Shown in pieces: positions 34,632 to 43,219 of a DNA stretch of 64,000 nt. Numbering within the stretch: the first letter of the stretch is position 1; each line of letters starts with the position of its first letter. The stretch is from contig NZ_CP157793.1 in NCBI RefSeq assembly GCF_040110915.1, positions 3,112,939 to 3,176,938 on the forward strand, written 5' to 3'. Under the pieces are notes generated by a model. That model worked only from the letters and a program-made list of their open reading frames with translations. It made no database searches and had not been told where the DNA came from. Origin of the DNA: Stappia sp. (GTDB taxonomy: Bacteria > Pseudomonadota > Alphaproteobacteria > Rhizobiales > Stappiaceae). The position numbers were made by a program, and so were the translations under genes.

Positions 34632-35641
34632 GCGCGCCGATCCCGCTCTTCTTGCTGACCGGCTTTCTGGGCAGCGGCAAGTCGACGCTGCTGTCGCGGC
34701 TGATCCGGCACCCGGGATTTGCCGATACCGCCGTCATCGTCAACGAGTTCGGCGAGGTCGGGCTCGACCACGCGCTGGTGAGCGAAGGCGACGAGGGCAA
34801 CACGGTGCTCCTGGACTCGGGCTGTATCTGCTGCACGCTGACCACCTCGCTGGAGGACACGCTCGAAGAGCTCTATTACAAGGCCGAACGCGGCGAGATC
34901 CCGCGCTTTTCCCGCATCGTCGTCGAGACGACCGGCCTCGCCGACCCCGCCCCCATCGCCACCGCGCTCGCCGGCGGCACCTTCGTGGCCCGCTTCGTGC
35001 GGCTGGCGGCGATCCTCACCACGCTCGACGCGGTGCACGGCGCCGCCCAGCTTGCCGACTTCGACGAGGCGCGGATGCAGGTGGCGCTGGCCGACCGGGT
35101 GATCGTGACCAAGAGCGACATCGCGTCGAACGACGCGCTGAGGGCGACGCAGGCGGCCGTCGCCGCCCTCAATCCGCGGGCCGGGCGGCTGACCGCCGTC
35201 TCCGGCGCAATCGACCCGGCCATCGTCCTGACGGCCGGCGCGGCCGGTCCCGGATTGCCAGCCGCGATGCCAGCGCCGGCCTGCGATCACGAGCATTACG
35301 GGCATGCGCATGACCACGCCTCCGCGCATCCCCACACCCACGGCTATGTGACCTGCGCCGTGCGGCTGTCCTGCCCCGTGACCTGGCCGGGCTATGCCGC
35401 CTTCGTCGCGCATCTGCGCACGGCCTTCGGCGACAGCCTGCTGCGGGTGAAAGGGCTCGTCACCTTCGAGGACGGGCGCATCCACGCGGTGCAGGGCGTG
35501 CGGCTTCTGTTCGACACGCCCCGCCCCGTGACGTGGCCGGTGGAGGCGGAGATCGCCGACACGCTGGTGCTGATCGCGCGCGACGCGGACCGCACGGCCC
35601 TGGCCGCCAGCGTCGCGCTGTTGTCGGGAGAGGAACCATGA
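34628..35641 (+). CDS. COG0523-family GTPase (CobW/ZigA-type metallochaperone)
   Basis: This 337-residue G3E GTPase has Walker A GFLGSGKST (residues 12-20), the metal-binding CICC motif at residues 66-69, Walker B-like VVETTGLADP, base-recognition VTKSD, and a His-rich stretch near residues 218-239 (HEHYGHAHDHASAHPHTHG). Such proteins deliver Zn, Co or Fe to client enzymes. Its overlap with the amidohydrolase and the flavin oxidoreductase genes suggests that the amidohydrolase is its client. Confidence 0.9.
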   Translation: MSAPIPLFLLTGFLGSGKSTLLSRLIRHPGFADTAVIVNEFGEVGLDHALVSEGDEGNTVLLDSGCICCTLTTSLEDTLEELYYKAERGEIPRFSRIVVETTGLADPAPIATALAGGTFVARFVRLAAILTTLDAVHGAAQLADFDEARMQVALADRVIVTKSDIASNDALRATQAAVAALNPRAGRLTAVSGAIDPAIVLTAGAAGPGLPAAMPAPACDHEHYGHAHDHASAHPHTHGYVTCAVRLSCPVTWPGYAAFVAHLRTAFGDSLLRVKGLVTFEDGRIHAVQGVRLLFDTPRPVTWPVEAEIADTLVLIARDADRTALAASVALLSGEEP

Positions 35642-37644
35642 GCGCAACAGCATCGCCCGGGGCCGGGTCCGCCTATCCGGGGCTGCAAAGCCCGTTTCGC
35701 CTGGCCGGGCGAACCCTGCGCAACCGGCTCGTCCACGCGTCCATGACGACGCGGATGCAGAAAGGCGGGCGGATCACCGACGCGCTGATCCGCTACACGG
35801 CGAACCGCGCCCAAGGCGGGGCCGCGATGATCGTCTCCGAGCCGCTCGCCATGCTGTCCTCGCAGGCGGATCAGCCCAAGGTTCAGGTCCGCGATCCGGC
35901 CAATGCCGACGCCTTCCGCCGGTGGGTCGAGGCGGTTGCCGCGCATGACGGCCTGCTGCTGGCCCAGCTTCAGCACCCTGGGCGCGGACGCCATGTGCGC
36001 GGACGCACGCGCGCGGCCATCGGCCCCTCGGTCCTGCCCGACGATCTGAGCTGGACGGTCCCGCACGCCCTGACGGAAGCGGAAATCGGCGCGATGATCG
36101 CGGAGTTCGCCGAAAGCGCGGCGCGGCTGCAATCCTTCGGCATGGCCGGCGTGGAAATCTCCGCCGGCCACGGGCATCTGTTCCATCAGTTCCTGTCGCC
36201 CCATGCCAACCGGCGCACGGACGGTTTCGGGGGCAGCCTGGAGGGGCGCACGCGTCTTCTGCGCGATCTGCTGGCGGCGCTGCGCGCGGCCTGCGGGCCC
36301 AGTTTCATCCTCGGATTGAAGCTGCCGGGCGACGACGGCGTGGCGGGCAGCGTCGGCCCTGACGCGGCGGCGGCGATCGCGACCCGGCTCTGCGCGACCG
36401 GGAACGCCGATTACGTGTCCTTCACGCAAGGGTCGCATGCCCGCTCCCTCGAGATGCACATTCCCGACCGCTACGGCCCGCCGCTGCCCTATCGCGACCT
36501 CCACCGCAGGCTGCATAAGGCCTGTGGCGACGTGCCGACCATGATCCTCGGCCGCATCACCGATCCGGCGGAGGCCGAGGGCGTGCTCGCCGCCGGCGAG
36601 GCGGATCTGGTGGGCGTCGGCCGGGCGCTGCTCGCCGATCCCGCATGGCTCGACAAGGCGGCGGACGGGCGCAGCGACGAGATCCGCTACTGCCTGTCCT
36701 GCAACACCTGCTGGGGCTACGGCACGCTCTTTCAGGGGCCGCTGCGCTGCGTGAACAATCCGCGCGTCGCCGCGCCCGACGAGACCGATTTCAAACCCGC
36801 CCCCGCCGCGCGGCGCAAACGCGTGGTCGTGGTCGGCGCCGGGATCGCAGGCATGGAAGCCGCCTGGCTGGCGGCCGCGCGCGGGCACGACGTCACCGTG
36901 CTCGGCAGCGGGACGGAGGTCGGCGGCAAGGCCCGCCTGCGCGCCCGCCTGCCCGGCGGCGAGACGATCACCAGCGTCTACGACTATCAGCATGCGGCGG
37001 CCCTGCGCGCGGGCGCAAGGATCGAGCTTGGCGCGACCGCCGGCCTCGACGACGTGCTGGCGCATGCCCCCGACGCGGTGGTGCTGGCCACCGGCGCCAC
37101 GCCCATTCCCCCGGACTGGATCCCGCCGGCGGTCCGCGCCGAGGGTCTGGTGCCCGACCTGCACGCCGCGATGGACGAGGTGCTGCGTCTGTCCGAACGC
37201 CAGCCGGGCACCGCCGTGATCCACGACATGGACCAGTCCGACGGCGTTTATGCGGCGGCCGAACATCTGGCCGGGATCTTCGAGCGGGTCGTGCTGATCA
37301 CGCCGCGCGATTCCATTGCCTCGGAGCTGTGGATCGTCGCCCGCCAGGGCATCCTGCGCCGCCTCGCGCAGGAATCGGTCGAGATCGTCACGCTCGCCGA
37401 TCCTGTGTGGAGCGAGGCGCTCGAGGCGGGGCGGCTCGAGTATGCGAATGTCTACTCCGGCAAGCGCGGCGCGGTCGAGGATCTGGCCTTTCTCGCCTAT
37501 GCGAGCCCGCGAGCCCCCGACGACGCGCTGGCAGCGCCCCTGATCGCCGCCGGCCTGGAGGTGCACCGGGTGGGCGATGCCCGCGCGCCCGCGGACCTGA
37601 TGACCGCCACGGCCGAAGGACACGCGACCGGCGCGGCGCTTTAG
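35638..37644 (+). CDS. NADH:flavin oxidoreductase, 2,4-dienoyl-CoA reductase/trimethylamine dehydrogenase type (FMN, 4Fe-4S, FAD)
   Basis: This is a 668-residue multi-domain enzyme. The N-terminal TIM barrel (NRLVHASMTTRM; AGVEISAGHGHLFHQFLSPHANRRTDGFGGSLEGR) is old-yellow-enzyme-like; a 4Fe-4S site has Cys352, Cys355, Cys358 and Cys371; the C-terminal half has an FAD/NAD fold (VVVVGAGIAGMEAAWLA). It may reduce an enone or oxidatively demethylate an N-methyl substrate. Its ATG overlaps the COG0523 stop. It is last in the operon, just before two operator copies and the TTT genes. Confidence 0.9.
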   Translation: MSATASPGAGSAYPGLQSPFRLAGRTLRNRLVHASMTTRMQKGGRITDALIRYTANRAQGGAAMIVSEPLAMLSSQADQPKVQVRDPANADAFRRWVEAVAAHDGLLLAQLQHPGRGRHVRGRTRAAIGPSVLPDDLSWTVPHALTEAEIGAMIAEFAESAARLQSFGMAGVEISAGHGHLFHQFLSPHANRRTDGFGGSLEGRTRLLRDLLAALRAACGPSFILGLKLPGDDGVAGSVGPDAAAAIATRLCATGNADYVSFTQGSHARSLEMHIPDRYGPPLPYRDLHRRLHKACGDVPTMILGRITDPAEAEGVLAAGEADLVGVGRALLADPAWLDKAADGRSDEIRYCLSCNTCWGYGTLFQGPLRCVNNPRVAAPDETDFKPAPAARRKRVVVVGAGIAGMEAAWLAAARGHDVTVLGSGTEVGGKARLRARLPGGETITSVYDYQHAAALRAGARIELGATAGLDDVLAHAPDAVVLATGATPIPPDWIPPAVRAEGLVPDLHAAMDEVLRLSERQPGTAVIHDMDQSDGVYAAAEHLAGIFERVVLITPRDSIASELWIVARQGILRRLAQESVEIVTLADPVWSEALEAGRLEYANVYSGKRGAVEDLAFLAYASPRAPDDALAAPLIAAGLEVHRVGDARAPADLMTATAEGHATGAAL

Positions 37645-37688
37645 GCAAGGTCCGCGCCCGACCGGATGCCACATTGCGCCATCGGCCG

Positions 37689-37710
37689 CAAAAGTGTCGA
37701 CACATTTTCG
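37689..37710 (+). promoter_or_regulatory. Shared operator copy C (upstream of TTT operon)
   Basis: CAAAAGTGTCGACACATTTT contains the perfect ten-base palindrome GTGTCGACAC (37694-37703) and matches copy B in its flanks. It lies 45 bases after the oxidoreductase stop. Confidence 0.65.
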
Positions 37711-37788
37711 AAGAATGTCACTGAAGACCGCTCAAACGCCTGATTTTCTCGAAAATTTCGCATTCGTCATTCGAATTACGCAATTCTG

Positions 37789-37811
37789 TTGACTCTACTG
37801 TCGACACTTTG
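37789..37811 (+). promoter_or_regulatory. tctC promoter -35 with shared operator copy D in its spacer
   Basis: TTGACT at 37789-37794 is a good -35; the spacer contains CTGTCGACACTTTG (core 37799-37807), the inverted-orientation operator, and a weak -10 falls near 37812-37818. With copy C about 105 bases upstream, a looped repression complex is possible. Confidence 0.55.
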
Positions 37812-37876
37812 CGATGGTCGGTCGTGCCGGACGTTTCGTCGTCCGACCCGTTGCACCGCATTTGGGAGGAGGATGC

Positions 37877-38848
37877 ATGCGCAACCTGATCAAGAGCGTC
37901 GCCATCGCGGCCGCACTGTTTTCGCTCGCGCCGGCGTCGGTGGGCGCTTTTCCGCAGGACGACAAGCCGATCACTGTGATCGTGCCGTTCTCGCCCGGCG
38001 GCACCACGGATGTCAGCGCCCGCCTGCTGGCGGAGTTTCTGGAACCCGAACTCGGCGTGCCCTTCGAGGTTGTCAATCGCCCCGGCGCCACCACGCAGAT
38101 CGGCAGCACGGCGCTTGCCCGGGCGGAGCCGGACGGCCACACGCTGTCGCTCGCCTCGCTGCCCTCGCTGGTCATGACCTATGTCGACGAGGCCCGTCAG
38201 GCGCCCTACGACCGGTCGAGCTTCACCCCGATCGCCCATTACATTTCCGGCGCGAACCTTCTCGCGGTTCAGGCCGACAGTCCCTTCCAGACCGTCAACG
38301 ACCTGGTGGATGCGGCGCGGGAAAACCCGCGCACGATCCGCATGGGCACCGTCGGCCTGATGAGCAACGGGCACCTGCCCGGCATCGCGCTGGAAGACGC
38401 CACGGGCGTTCAGTTCGCCTTCGTGCATTTCGACGGCGCCGCGCCCCTCGTCACGGCGCTTCTCGCGGGCGATGTCGATGTCGCGATCAACGGCACGCAG
38501 ACGACGATCCCGCACATCGAGGCCGGCAAGATGCGCGCCATCGGCTTCTTCGGCGAGAAACGCACGGCCTTCCTGCCCGATCTGCCGACGCTGAACGATC
38601 AGGGCATCGACGTCGCCGCGCCGTCGTCCTTCGCGGTGATCGGCCCCGCCGGCATGGAGGCCGATGCGGTCGCGACCCTGTCGGGCGCCATCGAGACCGT
38701 CATCGCCAAGCCGGAGTTTCAGGCGCGCTTGACCGCGCTCGCGCTGGAATCGAACTACATGGCCGCCGACACGCTCGACGACTATTGGGCCGCCTTCGAG
38801 GCGCGCCAGGCGCGGCTGATCGAGCTGGCCCGCAGCGCCCAGCAGTAA
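37877..38848 (+). CDS. tctC: Tripartite tricarboxylate transporter substrate-binding protein (TctC/Bug family)
   Basis: This is a 323-residue periplasmic protein with signal peptide MRNLIKSVAIAAALFSLAPASVGA. Bug-family marks include ITVIVPFSPGGTTDVSARLLA, VVNRPGATTQIGS and the KMRAIGFFGEKR region. The start follows GGGAGGAGG. It is followed by an intercistronic hairpin and then tctB and tctA. The substrate is probably a carboxylate connected to the adjacent amidohydrolase pathway. Confidence 0.93.
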   Translation: MRNLIKSVAIAAALFSLAPASVGAFPQDDKPITVIVPFSPGGTTDVSARLLAEFLEPELGVPFEVVNRPGATTQIGSTALARAEPDGHTLSLASLPSLVMTYVDEARQAPYDRSSFTPIAHYISGANLLAVQADSPFQTVNDLVDAARENPRTIRMGTVGLMSNGHLPGIALEDATGVQFAFVHFDGAAPLVTALLAGDVDVAINGTQTTIPHIEAGKMRAIGFFGEKRTAFLPDLPTLNDQGIDVAAPSSFAVIGPAGMEADAVATLSGAIETVIAKPEFQARLTALALESNYMAADTLDDYWAAFEARQARLIELARSAQQ

Positions 38849-38857
38849 CGTCTCCTC

Positions 38858-38886
38858 CGCCGGGATCCCGAGACGGGATTCCGGCG
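38858..38886 (+). terminator. Intercistronic hairpin between tctC and tctB
   Basis: A 13-base-pair stem with one G-U pair (left arm 38858-38870, right arm 38874-38886) and an AGA loop lies ten bases past the tctC stop, with no U tract. It is more likely a 3' stabiliser or partial attenuator that raises binding-protein over permease expression than a full terminator. Confidence 0.65.
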
Positions 38887-38991
38887 CCGGGAGCACGGCC
38901 CCGACCTTCTCGACCACATTCCGAGCCCGTCTCGAGCACAGCCTTGAGCTTCACACCCGGCTCGAACCACGGACACATGGGGAGACGGCCA

Positions 38992-39459
38992 ATGCGCAGA
39001 GTGCATGGCGCCTATACGATCGCGGCCCTGGCGCTCCTGCTGGTGGCCGGCGTGATCGCCCAGCAGGCCGCGAGCATGCAGTTCTACTCGTTCCTCGGTC
39101 CCGGCGCGGGGTTCTTCCCCGCCATTCTGGCGGGCATTCTGGCGCTCCTGTCGCTGGGGCTGCTCTTTCAGGCGGTCGCGCGGCCCGACACCTTGCCGGA
39201 CGTCGCCTTCGCGCGGGAGCCTTGGGCCTATGCGCGGATCGCCACCGTGCTGGTGGCCCTGCTGGCCATTGCCGTCTTCATCGAGGACATCGGCTTTCGC
39301 CCCGCGATGGTGTTGTTCTTCCTGGTGATGTTCGCCGTCCTGGGCCGGCACCGGCTGCTGTTGAGCGCCGGCCTCGCGCTCGTCCTCGCCTTCGCCTATC
39401 ACGCCTTCTTCAAGGGCCTGCTGAACGTTCCCCTGCCGGGCGGCGTGCTCGGCCTGTAA
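38992..39459 (+). CDS. tctB: Tripartite tricarboxylate transporter small permease (TctB family)
   Basis: This is a 155-residue inner-membrane protein with four hydrophobic segments (about residues 8-25, 38-58, 80-100, 105-140) and the FYSFLGPGAGFFPAILAG motif conserved in TctB. The ATG follows GGGGAG. It sits between tctC and tctA in the standard CBA order. Confidence 0.9.
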   Translation: MRRVHGAYTIAALALLLVAGVIAQQAASMQFYSFLGPGAGFFPAILAGILALLSLGLLFQAVARPDTLPDVAFAREPWAYARIATVLVALLAIAVFIEDIGFRPAMVLFFLVMFAVLGRHRLLLSAGLALVLAFAYHAFFKGLLNVPLPGGVLGL

Positions 39460-39474
39460 CGGACCCTTTCGACC

Positions 39475-40995
39475 ATGACGGAAAACTTCGGGCTGCTCCT
39501 CGACGGGTTCGGCAACGCCCTGCGGCTGGAAAACCTGCTCTTCGCCTTTGCCGGGTGTTTTCTCGGCACCCTCGTCGGCATGCTGCCCGGGCTCGGTCCC
39601 TCGGCCGCCATCGCGATCCTGCTGCCGATCACCGCGGCGATGGACCCCACCGCCGCCATCGTGATGCTCGCGGCGATCTACTACGGCTGCCAGTACGGCG
39701 ACACGATCACCGCCGTGCTGTTCAACACGCCGGGCACCGGCGGCGCCGCGATGACCGCCGTCGAGGGGCACATGATGGCGAGGCAGGGGCGCGCCGGCAC
39801 GGCGCTGGCGATCGCCGCCGTCGCCTCCTTCGTGGGCGGCACGGTCACCGTCGGCGTGCTCGCCATGATCGCCCTGCCGCTGACCTCGCTCGCCCTCAGC
39901 TTCGGCCCGCCGGAGTTCTTCGCGCTGATCGTGCTCAGCCTCGTGCTCGTCGTCACCCTCGGCAGCTCTTCGGTGCTGCGCGGGCTGATCACCACGGTCT
40001 TCGGGCTGCTGCTGGCGATGGTGGGCACCGATCCGGTGATGGGTCTGCCGCGGTTGACCTTCGGGCAGATGCATCTGCTCGACGGCATCGCCTTCATTCC
40101 CGCGATCATCGGCCTGTTCGGCGTCGGCGAAATCCTCAAGAACCTGGAAGACCCCTCGACCAGCTTCGGCAAGACGGCGGTCAGCAAGCTGCGGGTCACG
40201 CGGGAGGACGCCCGCCGCTCCGCGCCGGCAATGGCGCGTGGCACGATCATGGGTTTCCTGATCGGCATCATTCCGGGGATGGGAACGATCCCGGCCGCCT
40301 TCATGTCCTATGTCACCGAAAAGCGCCTGTCGCGCACGCCGGAGAAATTCGGCACCGGCATGATCGAGGGCGTCGCAGGGCCGGAAAGCGCCAACAACGC
40401 CGCCGCCAACGGCGCATTGCTGCCGCTTCTGACCCTCGGCATCCCGGGCTCCGGCGTCGTCGCGATCCTGATAGGCGCGCTCCTGATGAACGGTATCGTG
40501 CCAGGCCCCATGATGTTCCAGGAGCAAAGCGATCTCGTGTGGACGCTGATCGCCTCCATGTATGTCGGCAACGTCATCCTGCTGGTGCTCAATCTGCCCT
40601 TCATCCCGATGTGGGTGTCGATCCTGCGCATCCCCTACAGCTTCCTCTTTCCGGTCATTCTGGGGTTCACGGTCGTCGGCGCCTACAGCCTCGCCAACAG
40701 CCAGTTCGACCTCGGCCTTCTGGCGGTGTTCGGCCTGATCGGCTACGTCATGCGCAAGCTCGACTTCCCGCTGGTGCCGATCATCATGACGCTGATCCTC
40801 GGTCCGATGATGGAGGGCGGGCTGCGCCGGTCGCTGGAGATGTCGCAGGGCGACTTCGCGATCTTTCTCGACCGGCCCATCGCCGCCGGGTTTCTGGCGC
40901 TCGCCCTCGTCTTTCTGCTGATGCCGCTCCTCTCCGGGCTGCGGCGGCGCCTGCGCCGGTCCGCGACGGCGGCGCCGGCCGGCGAACCGGACTGA
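39475..40995 (+). CDS. tctA: Tripartite tricarboxylate transporter large permease (TctA family)
   Basis: This 506-residue integral membrane protein has roughly 11-12 helices. The conserved LVGMLPGLGPSAAIAILLPIT near the N-terminus, YYGCQYGDTITAVLFNTPGTGGA, and the internal repeat GIIPGMGTIPAAFMSYVTEKRLS with GPESANNAAANGALLPLLTLGIPG are diagnostic of TctA. It forms the ion-coupled channel of the importer. Confidence 0.95.
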   Translation: MTENFGLLLDGFGNALRLENLLFAFAGCFLGTLVGMLPGLGPSAAIAILLPITAAMDPTAAIVMLAAIYYGCQYGDTITAVLFNTPGTGGAAMTAVEGHMMARQGRAGTALAIAAVASFVGGTVTVGVLAMIALPLTSLALSFGPPEFFALIVLSLVLVVTLGSSSVLRGLITTVFGLLLAMVGTDPVMGLPRLTFGQMHLLDGIAFIPAIIGLFGVGEILKNLEDPSTSFGKTAVSKLRVTREDARRSAPAMARGTIMGFLIGIIPGMGTIPAAFMSYVTEKRLSRTPEKFGTGMIEGVAGPESANNAAANGALLPLLTLGIPGSGVVAILIGALLMNGIVPGPMMFQEQSDLVWTLIASMYVGNVILLVLNLPFIPMWVSILRIPYSFLFPVILGFTVVGAYSLANSQFDLGLLAVFGLIGYVMRKLDFPLVPIIMTLILGPMMEGGLRRSLEMSQGDFAIFLDRPIAAGFLALALVFLLMPLLSGLRRRLRRSATAAPAGEPD

Positions 40996-41007
40996 GCGGG
41001 GGGCGTC

Positions 41008-41808
41008 ATGCGGATCTGGTACCAGAGCCTTGGCCGGCTCGACGCCTGGGGCGGCTATCCGGCGCATCTGGAGGCGATGCTCGCGCGCGCGAAAGCGCCG
41101 GCGACGGAGATCGTTCTCAAGGGCACGCAGCGCGGCATCGCGGAGTATCACGCGACACTGGCGCATGAGTCCAAGGGCGATGTGCTGGCCAACCTGCGCC
41201 GCGCGGTGGCGGAAAAGGCCAACGCCTTCGTGATCGGCAATTTCTTCGATATCGGCCTGGAGGAAGCCCGCGAGATCGCGCCCTTTCCCGTGCTTGGGCT
41301 CGGCGAGACGAGCATTGCGCTCAGCCACATGATGGGCCAGTCCTACGGCCTCATCTGTCCCAACGCCAAATATGCCGCCCGGCTGGACCGCGCCCTGCGC
41401 GCCGCGCGGCTCGACGCCCGGCTGGCCGGCATCGCCGTCCTCGACACGCCCCGGCTGACCGCGCTGGGCGCGGCCTTCGACGACGCGCGGGCCCGCGCCG
41501 AACTCCTGGACGCCATCGAGCACGCCGTTGCCCGCGATCTCGGCGCGGCCGAGGTGGTGATCCCGGCCGGCGGGGTCGTGATGGCGCTGATGGACAAGGC
41601 CGGCCTGACCCGCTTCGACAGCGGCGCGGTGGTGCTCAACGGCATCGCCGGGCTGATCCTGATGGCGCAGACCGCCGTCCAGCTTGCGGGACTGCACGGC
41701 GGCACGCTCACCAGCCGGCATCTGTCGCACGCCCGCCCGGACGAAGGAGAGCGCGCCCGCATCGCCGAACTCTACGGCCCCGACGTCTTTCCACACTGGG
41801 ACGACTGA
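41008..41808 (+). CDS. Asp/Glu/hydantoin racemase-family protein lacking both catalytic cysteines
   Basis: This is a 266-residue protein with the two-domain fold pattern of Asp/Glu/hydantoin racemases and maleate isomerases. The first active-site loop reads AFVIGNFFDIGLEEARE, where hydantoin racemase has a Cys; here it is Asn78. The second reads VVIPAGGVVMALM, with Ala187 where Cys is expected. The remaining fold marks (LGLGETS, YGLICPNAKYA) are intact. It starts 12 bases after tctA and ends the operon. A cofactor-independent racemase mechanism is unlikely, so it may be a lyase, isomerase or decarboxylase of changed chemistry. Confidence 0.75.
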   Translation: MRIWYQSLGRLDAWGGYPAHLEAMLARAKAPATEIVLKGTQRGIAEYHATLAHESKGDVLANLRRAVAEKANAFVIGNFFDIGLEEAREIAPFPVLGLGETSIALSHMMGQSYGLICPNAKYAARLDRALRAARLDARLAGIAVLDTPRLTALGAAFDDARARAELLDAIEHAVARDLGAAEVVIPAGGVVMALMDKAGLTRFDSGAVVLNGIAGLILMAQTAVQLAGLHGGTLTSRHLSHARPDEGERARIAELYGPDVFPHWDD

Positions 41809-41854
41809 CGCCGCCGCCGATGGGACGATTGAAAACCGCGCGCCCGGCCGGCCC

Positions 41855-43219
41855 TCAGCCGCGTTCGATCCCGTGCCGGCGCATGCGCTCCCACAGCGTC
41901 GTGCGCGATACGCACAGAAGCTCCGCCGCATCCTGCAGCCGCCCGTCGCTCGCCTCCAGCGCCCGCACGATATGCGCGCGCTCGGCCCGGTCGCGCACCT
42001 CGGCCAGCGAGGGGAAGGGGTCGTCCGGATCGCGCGCAGGGTGGGGCGCGCGCGCCGCGCCCCCCGGCGACACGGCGCTTCCCGTCGAGACTTCGGGCAA
42101 GAGATCCTGCGGTGCGATCACCGGCCCGCTCGCCAGCGCCACGGCGCGTTCCACCCGGTTGCGCAATTCGCGGATGTTGCCCGGCCAGTCGTGTGCGCGG
42201 GCTGCATCGAGGGCCGCCTGCGACACCTCCTTCGCCGTGACCCCCATGCGCGTCGCGGCGCTTGCGGCAAAGGTCTTGAGCAGCGGCGCGATCTCCTCGG
42301 GGCGCTCGCGCAAGGGCGGCAGGCGCAGGGTCACCACGTTGATGCGAAACAGCAGGTCCTCGCGAAAGGTGCCGTCGCTCACCGCCTCGGCCAGATCGAT
42401 GTTGGTGGCGCAGACGATCCGCCCGCGAAACTCCAGATCGCTTGAGCCGCCGAGGCGGCGGAACCTGCGCTCCTGCAGCACCCGCAGCAGCTTGAGTTGC
42501 AGGTCGTGCCGCGTCTCGCCGATCTCGTCGAGCAGCAGCGTGCCGTCGGCGACGCTTTCCATGACGCCGATGCGCCGGTCGTGCGCGCCGGTAAACGCGC
42601 CGCGCTCATGGCCGAACAGGGTGGAATCCGCCAGTTCGGAGGAAATCTGCCCGCAGTTGACGGCTTCGAACGGCCGCTCTCCGCCTGAGCCCGCGGCATG
42701 CAGATACCGCGCCGCGACCTCCTTGCCCGTGCCCGTCTCGCCGATCAGCAGGACCGGCAGGTCGACCCCGGCGAGCCGGTCCAGCGTGCCGCGCAGCGCC
42801 TGGGTCGCCGGCGACAGGCCGAGCGTCGCGAAAGGCCCCTCGCCGAGCGGAGCGTCGGCCGGCGTCAGCATGTCCTTGATGCGCGCCACCAGTTCGTCGA
42901 GATCGAAGGGCTTGGCGAGATAGTCGCGCGCCCCGGCCCGCACCAGGTCCACCGCCTGATCGAGACTGCCATAGGCGGTCATGAAGATGGTCGGCACCGA
43001 GCCGTGCTGCGCGATGATCTCGGCGAGCAGATCCGCGCCCGACCCGTCGGGCAGGCGGATGTCGGACAACACGAAGCTCGGCGCGCGTTTCGCCAGCATG
43101 TCGCGGGCGCCGGCAAGCGTCGTCGCGTGCTCGACGGAAAACCCGTCCAGCACCAGCCGCTGGCGCAGGGAGGGGCCGAGGATCTCGTCGTCCTCCACGA
43201 GCAGGATCATGTCAGGCAT
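41855..43219 (-). CDS. Sigma54-dependent response regulator (DctD/NtrC type)
   Basis: This is a 454-residue activator. Receiver domain residues 1-115 have the phosphorylation site Asp53 (VLSDIRLPDGSG) and Lys103 (LAKPFD). The AAA+ domain has Walker A GETGTGKE (160-167) and the sigma54-contacting GAFTGA (207-212). The C-terminal Fis-type HTH is ALEASDGRLQDAAELLCVSRTTLWERMRR. Its start overlaps the end of the kinase gene by eight bases. It converges on the TTT operon and may control it or another transport operon from a sigma54 promoter. Confidence 0.94.
   Translation of the reverse strand: MPDMILLVEDDEILGPSLRQRLVLDGFSVEHATTLAGARDMLAKRAPSFVLSDIRLPDGSGADLLAEIIAQHGSVPTIFMTAYGSLDQAVDLVRAGARDYLAKPFDLDELVARIKDMLTPADAPLGEGPFATLGLSPATQALRGTLDRLAGVDLPVLLIGETGTGKEVAARYLHAAGSGGERPFEAVNCGQISSELADSTLFGHERGAFTGAHDRRIGVMESVADGTLLLDEIGETRHDLQLKLLRVLQERRFRRLGGSSDLEFRGRIVCATNIDLAEAVSDGTFREDLLFRINVVTLRLPPLRERPEEIAPLLKTFAASAATRMGVTAKEVSQAALDAARAHDWPGNIRELRNRVERAVALASGPVIAPQDLLPEVSTGSAVSPGGAARAPHPARDPDDPFPSLAEVRDRAERAHIVRALEASDGRLQDAAELLCVSRTTLWERMRRHGIERG

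Noticed and set aside
37664..37677. GG-N10-GC sigma54-like spacing upstream of tctC
   Set aside because: The -24 box is GGATGC rather than GGCACG and lies within 35 bases of the oxidoreductase stop; a better sigma70-type -35 is nearer to tctC.
38782..41931. 1049-codon open frame antisense to the TTT genes and the racemase-family gene
   Set aside because: The opposite strand encodes clear TctB, TctA and racemase-family proteins; the frame is low-complexity Arg/Glu/His/Gln-rich.
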